A stretch of 12,044 bases of DNA. Source: Pseudomonadota bacterium (GTDB lineage Bacteria; Pseudomonadota; Alphaproteobacteria; Rhizobiales; Rhizobiaceae). A model generated the notes under the pieces. The model did no database searches and was not told the origin of the DNA. It saw only the letters and a program-made list of their open reading frames with translations. The stretch is from NCBI GenBank assembly GCA_023433855.1, contig JAEYTV010000051.1:1-12044 (forward strand). The letters run 5' to 3'. The position numbers and the translations under genes are program-made. Shown here piece by piece: positions 7,760 through 12,044 of this stretch. Positions within the stretch are counted from its first letter, which is position 1; each line of letters starts with the position of its first letter.

Positions 7760-9280
7760 ATGAGCAATCAGCAGCAAGTCGATACCTACCCGCCGGGCGG
7801 CGGGTTGCTGGACTTGGCCAAGCACGGGGTGATCTGGTCCATCGTCCAGAACTGGGGCGGCAAGCTTCTGGCCTTCGGCCTGTCCATCCTGCTTGCGCGT
7901 CTTCTGAGCCCGGCCGAATTCGGCATCGCGTCGGCAGCCGCGCTCATCCTCATGCTGATCCCGATGATCGCCGAATATGGGTTCGGCGACGCCATCCTCC
8001 AGCGGCAGAACCTGAAAAGGGAGGAACTCAATCTCCCCTTCTACCTGTCCGTATCAGCAGCGGCGATGATGGTGTTCGCCAGCATGGTATTTTCCGACCG
8101 GATCGCCATGTGGCTGGAGGTGCCCGGGCTGTCGTTCTACATCGTCGCGGTCGCCGCGACCATCCTGATCAATGCGCCTTCGGCCTTTCAGGAGGCCATG
8201 TACAAGCGCAATCTCAAGTTCCGGACGCTGGCCTTCCGGACATTTCTCACCAACCTTTGTGGTGGAACGGTTGCGGTGGCGTTCGCCTGGTATGGCTTCG
8301 GAATATGGAGCTTCGTCGTCTCGGCCTATGTCAGCAGCCTGATCAACATGCTCTGGCTCTGGTGGACGCCGGAATGGAAGCCCAGCCTCAAGATCGAAGT
8401 CCCGGCCTTCGTGCAACTCGCGCGCTTTGCCACACCGGTGGTGGGCCAACGGCTCATGGACTTCGCCGGCAGCCGCTTCATCGACGTGCTCATCATCAGT
8501 CAGTTCAGCCTGGCCATGTACGGAATCTATGTCGTCGGCGCCCGTCTGTACCAGACGATGATGCAGCTTCTGCAGGGCGCCTTCTCCGATGTCTCCCTGA
8601 CCGTGCTCTCCAGGATTGCATCGGACCGCCAGAGAATGGCCGAAGCTTATCTGAAGACGATCGGCCTTTCCGCGTCCTACATAGCGCCGGTCTTCGTGCT
8701 TGTTGCCGTGCTTTCCCCCGAGATATGCAGCGTCCTCTACGGGGCCAAATGGCAGGGCGTCGATCTCGTCGCCACTGCCCTGCTGATGCTCGGAGCCGTT
8801 CAATGCGTTCAGTACATGAACGGGCCGTTCCTTTCCGCGCGAGGGCGACCGGAACTGATCTTCCTGGCGGGGGCCGCCAAGACAATCGCGACCATCCTTT
8901 TCCTGCTGTTCATCCCGGCTCGAACTCTCGAAGGTCTGGCCCTTCTCTTTGCTGCCGGCCAGTTGGTGGCCACGCCATTCACGTTCTTCTTCGTCTTGCG
9001 CGAATTGAACCTGCCGCTCGCACGGCTGATCAAGACCCTCTATCCCGCGGTGATCAACGGCATCGTCTGTGTCGTCGCTGTCTCGTCTGCAAGGCCGCTC
9101 ATAGAGACGCACGAGTTCCATCCGTTCTGGCAGGGGATCATCCTGGGCCTGATTTACGCCCTGTGCTGGCTGATGACGATCGCAGTTCTAGACCGAGCAC
9201 GGCTGGCGGCGGTTTTGGGTAGGATCATCGACAAGATCAAATCCAGCCGAACGATCAACGAGACGGCAGCAGGAAAATAG
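7760..9280 (+). CDS. Polysaccharide repeat-unit flippase, Wzx/ExoT-type (MOP superfamily)
   Basis: This is a probable inner-membrane flippase that carries undecaprenyl-linked repeat units from the cytoplasmic to the periplasmic face in a Wzx/Wzy-type pathway. The 506-residue protein is dominated by hydrophobic helices (for example about 34-50, 54-72, 96-112, 125-140), consistent with the 12-14 helices of MOP/PST exporters. The sequence LARLLSPAEFGIASAA (45-60), GFGDAILQR (74-82) and MYKRNLKFRTLAFR (147-160) are classic for the WzxC/ExoT branch (Polysacc_synt_3). The start at 7760 places MSNQQQ just before the amphipathic N-terminus; an upstream in-frame ATG at 7517 would add 81 residues of Arg-rich sequence without family character. 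The Shine-Dalgarno site is weak (ACGGAAAT). A 90-bp gap separates it from the pyruvyl transferase gene. Confidence 0.92.
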   Translation: MSNQQQVDTYPPGGGLLDLAKHGVIWSIVQNWGGKLLAFGLSILLARLLSPAEFGIASAAALILMLIPMIAEYGFGDAILQRQNLKREELNLPFYLSVSAAAMMVFASMVFSDRIAMWLEVPGLSFYIVAVAATILINAPSAFQEAMYKRNLKFRTLAFRTFLTNLCGGTVAVAFAWYGFGIWSFVVSAYVSSLINMLWLWWTPEWKPSLKIEVPAFVQLARFATPVVGQRLMDFAGSRFIDVLIISQFSLAMYGIYVVGARLYQTMMQLLQGAFSDVSLTVLSRIASDRQRMAEAYLKTIGLSASYIAPVFVLVAVLSPEICSVLYGAKWQGVDLVATALLMLGAVQCVQYMNGPFLSARGRPELIFLAGAAKTIATILFLLFIPARTLEGLALLFAAGQLVATPFTFFFVLRELNLPLARLIKTLYPAVINGIVCVVAVSSARPLIETHEFHPFWQGIILGLIYALCWLMTIAVLDRARLAAVLGRIIDKIKSSRTINETAAGK

Positions 9281-9370
9281 GTTCTCAAACCCCACACACA
9301 TCGAGCGGCCTGATCAACCTAGTAGATAACTTTCCGTGACGTCAGTACGAACACAATAGCAGAGCGCTCT

Positions 9371-10282
9371 ATGGACAAGACTTACGACATTTCTCTCCCG
9401 CCGCAAGAGATCATCCAGAGATCTCTTGGAGAAAGAATAATAAGCAAAATCAAGAATAGGCTCTCGGGAGCGAGCGCAGCAAAGTATCCCACTGCGCACG
9501 GCTGGCCCGCAATGCCCTACAACACGGTAGAACTTGTGTACTGGCGGCCGGTAGAAGGCGTGAACTTTGGGGACGAATTGTCACGCACCGTCGTTGAGCT
9601 CATGTTGGCGAGAAGAGGATACACTCCTTTTGATTCCGTCGAGCAATGCCGCAGCCTCCTTGCCATCGGTTCAATTATCCACTTCGCGAAAGATAATGAC
9701 GTCGTATGGGGAAGCGGCGTGAACGGCAGCGTAGCCGAGCATGAGCACCGCTACCGTGCACTGGACGTTCGCGCGGTAAGGGGACCGTTGACGCGACAGT
9801 TTCTACGAACGCGAAAAATCTCTGTACCTGAGGTCTACGGCGATCCCGCTCTGCTCATCCGAAGACTAGCGGGGCAGCGCTTCAACCAACGAAGCAAATA
9901 TTCGGTCGGTCTTGTACCCAACATGTTCGAGCTCGGTATCATCCAGAGAGAAAATCTTCTTGCGCGGTTTCCGGATATCCACCTCATAGATCCCAGATCG
10001 GCGTGGAACGATGTTATCAATGAGATCGTCCAGTGCGAATTCATACTTGCGAGTTCCCTGCATGGCCTAATCATCGCTGATGCATTCGCCATACCCTCCT
10101 GTTATCTCCGGCTGAGCGAGCATGAGGGTCGCTTCAAGTACGAAGACTATTACGAGGGAACCGGCAGACCTCTGCGATACGCCCCAAGCATCGAAGCGGC
10201 ATTAGAGATGGAGCCCGCTACCCCTCTGCGCGTCGACCTCGACGCTCTGGAAAATGCCTTCCCCTATGATCTTTGGACATAG
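9371..10282 (+). CDS. Polysaccharide pyruvyl transferase (ExoV-like)
   Basis: A 303-residue member of the polysaccharide pyruvyl transferase family (PF04230), which uses phosphoenolpyruvate to place a pyruvate ketal on a sugar and so adds negative charge to the polymer. The order of motifs is right: GVNFGDELS (63-71), LLAIGSIIHFAKDNDVVWGSG (97-116), VRAVRGPLTRQFL (133-145), VYGDPALLI (155-163) and ASSLHGLIIADAFAIP (227-242). This resembles rhizobial ExoV-type proteins, but the target sugar cannot be named. It follows the flippase by 90 bp on the same strand, probably co-transcribed. The gene is visibly poorer in GC (about 45-60% in sampled lines, against roughly 57-68% in the flippase) and uses AGA, AGG, ATA and TTA codons more freely, which suggests a different origin. 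Confidence 0.92.
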   Translation: MDKTYDISLPPQEIIQRSLGERIISKIKNRLSGASAAKYPTAHGWPAMPYNTVELVYWRPVEGVNFGDELSRTVVELMLARRGYTPFDSVEQCRSLLAIGSIIHFAKDNDVVWGSGVNGSVAEHEHRYRALDVRAVRGPLTRQFLRTRKISVPEVYGDPALLIRRLAGQRFNQRSKYSVGLVPNMFELGIIQRENLLARFPDIHLIDPRSAWNDVINEIVQCEFILASSLHGLIIADAFAIPSCYLRLSEHEGRFKYEDYYEGTGRPLRYAPSIEAALEMEPATPLRVDLDALENAFPYDLWT

Positions 10283-10289
10283 GTCCAAA
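10272..10289. terminator. Hairpin over the pyruvyl transferase stop codon
   Basis: TTTGGAC (10272-10278) and GTCCAAA (10283-10289) form a perfect 7-bp stem with a 4-base loop, ATAG, that contains most of the TAG stop. It lies in the short space where the plus-strand gene and the converging minus-strand gene meet. There is only TT after the stem, so its strength as a terminator is doubtful. A second 6-bp hairpin (CTTTCG/CGAAAG, 10319-10336) lies a few bases downstream inside the end of the minus-strand gene. Confidence 0.35.
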
Positions 10290-10312
10290 TTGTCGTATTC
10301 GGGACACCATCT

Positions 10313-11290
10313 TCAACTCTTTCGGGGTGGCGAAAGTCGATATGGATGATCTTCTGGCAGCTTTCCCTGCAGTCCATTGCGCCACGCCATAGATCCTTGG
10401 ATGCACCTGCGTGTTTCATCGTCTGGAACTGTGTTCAGGGCCAATATCTCGAACATCGGCCCTCGCCAACCGCGGGCAAGTGTCGGGTCGTCCTGGACTG
10501 TTCCCGCACCGCGTCCTAGAGACCAGTGGGCCGAAGCAGGAGTGCCGCCCAACTCAAGCAGGCTTTTCGGCAACGGCAGGATGACCGGGCTTGCTGCCGC
10601 ACCATTCTTTCGCGCCACCGCCGTCCACGCGGAACCGGAAAACAGGTTGGCGGTGCCCCTTTCACCCATCACCCGGTCAGGTAAGATACCGTCGGAAACG
10701 ATCGTCGGATAATTGCCGTCGAGAGAAGCCCCCTCCTCATTGGGGAAAGTCGCCGCCGTTCCGTCGCGGTAGCGGATGACAAAGGCCCAGTAAGCCGGCG
10801 CGAAAGCTGCGGGCGGGGCAAGAAAGCAGCCGTTCACCTCGTCCGGCCAGACCACCGCGGCGCCGCCATCGAAGGCGGAGGCGACGTAACCCGGCTGGCG
10901 CGCCGCGACCGGCTGGCTCATCGGCCGTGTCCCGAAAAGGTCGGGAAGCGAAGTCACCTTTCCTGCCGATACGGTGACGGCGCGCTTCGGATCCCACCAT
11001 CCGCCGTTTACCCTGTCGGCGGCCGGTATGTCGTCCGGCATCCACATTTCGATGCCGTTGCTTGTCCGCGTCCCGAGACGATAGGTGATGGATGCGCCTT
11101 CCTGGGCGAGGTCCATCTGCCAGGTCTGGGCAGTTGCGCCGGCGATTGGCACACCGTCGGCATGCCACTGGCCGCCCGGCAGGTTGGCGCCGTAGGTGGA
11201 ACCGGCATAACCGGAGCCGGCGAGGATCGAGATGGAAAGGCCGCTTGAAACGGGTGCGGCGGATGTGATCGACAGCGACAAAGACAGCAT
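10313..11290 (-). CDS. LamG/concanavalin A-like lectin-fold protein with Ig-like N-terminal module
   Basis: A 325-residue protein of two parts. Residues about 20-70 resemble the Ig-like repeat of phage-tail and surface proteins: GQWHADGVPIAGATAQTW (40-57) fits the W-x-x-DG-x-x-I-x-GAT pattern. The rest resembles a concanavalin A-like/LamG sandwich: a WWDPKRAVTVSAGKVTSLPD opening (98-117), AFDGGAAVVWPDE (139-151), and the C-terminal EILALNTVPDDETRRCIQG (281-299) leading to MAWRNGLQGKLPEDHPYR (301-318), the usual helix-and-DHPY end of such domains. These domains bind glycans. It lacks a clear cleavable signal peptide; the N-terminus (LSLSLSITSAAPVSSG) is not a standard one. The ribosome binding site AGGGAGAA is 6 bases upstream of the start. 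A polysaccharide-binding or adhesion role is inferred from fold and neighbours. Confidence 0.75.
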   Translation of the reverse strand: MLSLSLSITSAAPVSSGLSISILAGSGYAGSTYGANLPGGQWHADGVPIAGATAQTWQMDLAQEGASITYRLGTRTSNGIEMWMPDDIPAADRVNGGWWDPKRAVTVSAGKVTSLPDLFGTRPMSQPVAARQPGYVASAFDGGAAVVWPDEVNGCFLAPPAAFAPAYWAFVIRYRDGTAATFPNEEGASLDGNYPTIVSDGILPDRVMGERGTANLFSGSAWTAVARKNGAAASPVILPLPKSLLELGGTPASAHWSLGRGAGTVQDDPTLARGWRGPMFEILALNTVPDDETRRCIQGSMAWRNGLQGKLPEDHPYRLSPPRKS

Positions 11291-11518
11291 TGCGTGTTCT
11301 CCCTTCGCAGTGCACTCTACCAGAGGTCGTCAGGGGGTGAACGACGACGCGAGCGGCCATGCGGCAAGAGGGGACAATCCCGCGCCGGCCATCGCCCCTC
11401 CTCCCGCTGCCTCCTGTCGACATCCGCCGACATCTGCCAAGACCCGCCGAAGCTTCCATCCGTTTGCAATTTCCCGACTAAGCCGTCGAACTCAAAAGCT
11501 CCGCCACAGCGAGGGACG
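11291..11518. other. 228-bp divergent intergenic region
   Basis: This region lies between the minus-strand LamG gene and the plus-strand carbohydrate-binding gene and must hold both promoters. A possible minus-strand pair is TTCACC (plus-strand 11336-11341) and TAGAGT (11314-11319) with a 16-base spacer, four of six matches each; this is suggestive only. A tandem 10-bp repeat lies at 11418-11437. The plus-strand gene has GAGGGA immediately before its start. Confidence 0.4.
11418..11437. repeat. Tandem 10-bp direct repeat in divergent promoter region
   Basis: CGACATCCGC and CGACATCTGC lie head to tail with one mismatch, about 80 bp before the plus-strand start. The first unit is part of the palindrome TGTCGACA (11415-11422). 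It could be a repeated regulator site, but two copies can arise by chance in GC-rich DNA. Confidence 0.3.
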
Positions 11519-12044
11519 ATGAACAGGACCGCAGCACTCGCCATCATCACTGTTGCCCTTTCACTCGCGCTTTCCGTTTTCGTGGGTCCGGCGGCCCGTG
11601 GCGAGAGCCCCGGGAACCTCGTCGCGAACGGCGACTTCGGCGGCTCGCTTTCTCCCTGGTGGTCACAGGGAAGCGGTATCCGCCTGCAAACCGTGGATGG
11701 CAGAAGCAGCGTCGCCGTGCCGCGCGGCATGGTGGTCCAGGAGCGGATTGCCGTCGATGGCCGCCGCAATTACCGGCTTTCGCTGGAAACCCGGAGCGAG
11801 AACGCGCCCGATGGCTCCGTCTACGTGCAGATAAGCTTTCGCGGCGGCAGCCTCGGTACGGACTGGGCCGGCCCGCTCTCCGCCTCGGTCGACGACCGGG
11901 CGGAGACGGCATGCAGCAAGAGCGGGCAACCGCCGCTGCGCAGCGAAAAGGCCGCCTTCGTGACCGGCGGTGATCAACGCGCCTGGCAGCGGCACACGCT
12001 CGTCTTCACCGCGCCGAAAGAAGCCAAGCAGATGATCCTTTATC
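11519..12044 (+). CDS. Secreted protein with CBM4/9-like carbohydrate-binding domain (partial, runs off the window)
   Basis: The open frame runs 175 codons to the window end without a stop. It begins with a Sec signal peptide: MNR, then the hydrophobic core AALAIITVALSLALSVFV and a probable cleavage site near AARG-ES (about residue 28). The mature part opens NLVANGDFGGSLSPWWSQG (33-51), the typical start of CBM4/9/22-type beta-sandwich modules (NLVxNGDFExGxxxW). It continues with RNYRLSLETRSE and VYVQISFRGG, which fit the rest of the module. Such domains often precede a glycoside hydrolase or lyase domain, but that part lies beyond the window, so an enzymatic function is not shown. The start has GAGGGA a few bases upstream (11511-11516). 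It is divergent from the LamG gene, so both may act on the surface polysaccharide. Confidence 0.8.
   Translation, partial: MNRTAALAIITVALSLALSVFVGPAARGESPGNLVANGDFGGSLSPWWSQGSGIRLQTVDGRSSVAVPRGMVVQERIAVDGRRNYRLSLETRSENAPDGSVYVQISFRGGSLGTDWAGPLSASVDDRAETACSKSGQPPLRSEKAAFVTGGDQRAWQRHTLVFTAPKEAKQMILY

Noticed and set aside
8054..9222. Long frames on both strands overlapping the flippase gene (minus 8054-9121 and plus 8110-9222)
   Set aside because: The flippase frame shows family motifs and membrane helices throughout; the other two are highly charged, lack motifs and follow from its codon bias.
9337..9344. Palindrome TGACGTCA between the flippase and pyruvyl transferase genes
   Set aside because: An 8-bp dyad of this kind is expected by chance in a window this size, and no second copy or neighbouring promoter element supports it.
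10737..11459. Minus-strand frame overlapping the LamG gene and the divergent region
   Set aside because: It is Arg-rich and without motifs, while the alternative frame (10313-11290) has a strong ribosome binding site and clear LamG and Ig-like signatures.
11317..11995. Minus-strand frames opposite the secreted carbohydrate-binding gene (11317-11769, 11547-11912, 11663-11995)
   Set aside because: The plus frame from 11519 has a signal peptide and a CBM start motif; the opposing frames have none.
1..12044. tRNA, rRNA, CRISPR array, insertion sequence or transposase
   Set aside because: No cloverleaf-like segment, repeat-spacer pattern, terminal inverted repeats or transposase motif could be seen in any frame.

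Overview
The window looks like part of an exopolysaccharide (or O-antigen/capsule) biosynthesis locus from an alphaproteobacterium, most likely a member of the Rhizobiaceae (Sinorhizobium/Ensifer, Rhizobium or a relative). This rests on the high GC content with strong third-position GC bias, the AGAGG-type ribosome binding sites, and the character of the dTDP-rhamnose and glycosyltransferase proteins. The genus assignment is an inference from general resemblance, not from a database search.

Region 1 (1-4190, + strand) is a dTDP-L-rhamnose operon. The last 17 codons of a probable rfbC are followed by rfbB, rfbD and rfbA, then a GT4 glycosyltransferase. The last three junctions are 4-base start/stop overlaps (ATGA, ATGA, GTGA), so rfbB to the GT4 gene is almost certainly one translationally coupled unit. 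A GC-rich hairpin sits between its end and the converging next unit.

Region 2 (4226-7326, - strand) holds three glycosyltransferases, in transcription order: a GT4-like enzyme, a GT32/DXD-type enzyme and a GT2 enzyme. A short, well-placed 21-codon ORF precedes and overlaps the GT32 start. Region 3 (7327-10282, + strand) starts with a 433-bp AT-richer divergent intergenic region, then a Wzx-type flippase and a polysaccharide pyruvyl transferase. The pyruvyl transferase gene is visibly poorer in GC than its neighbours.

Region 4 (10313-12044) has a minus-strand gene for a LamG/concanavalin-A-like protein with an Ig-like N-terminal module, of a kind familiar from phage-tail and adhesin proteins. 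Divergent from it, and running off the window, is a gene for a secreted protein with a signal peptide and a CBM4/9-like carbohydrate-binding domain.

Together the genes suggest a Wzx/Wzy-type pathway: activated rhamnose is made, at least four glycosyltransferases extend a lipid-linked repeat unit, a pyruvyl group is added as a ketal, and Wzx flips the unit. The two terminal proteins probably bind or remodel the finished polysaccharide. A priming glycosyltransferase, Wzy polymerase, Wza/Wzc export proteins and regulators are not in the window and presumably lie outside it. No RNA genes, insertion sequences or CRISPR arrays were seen.
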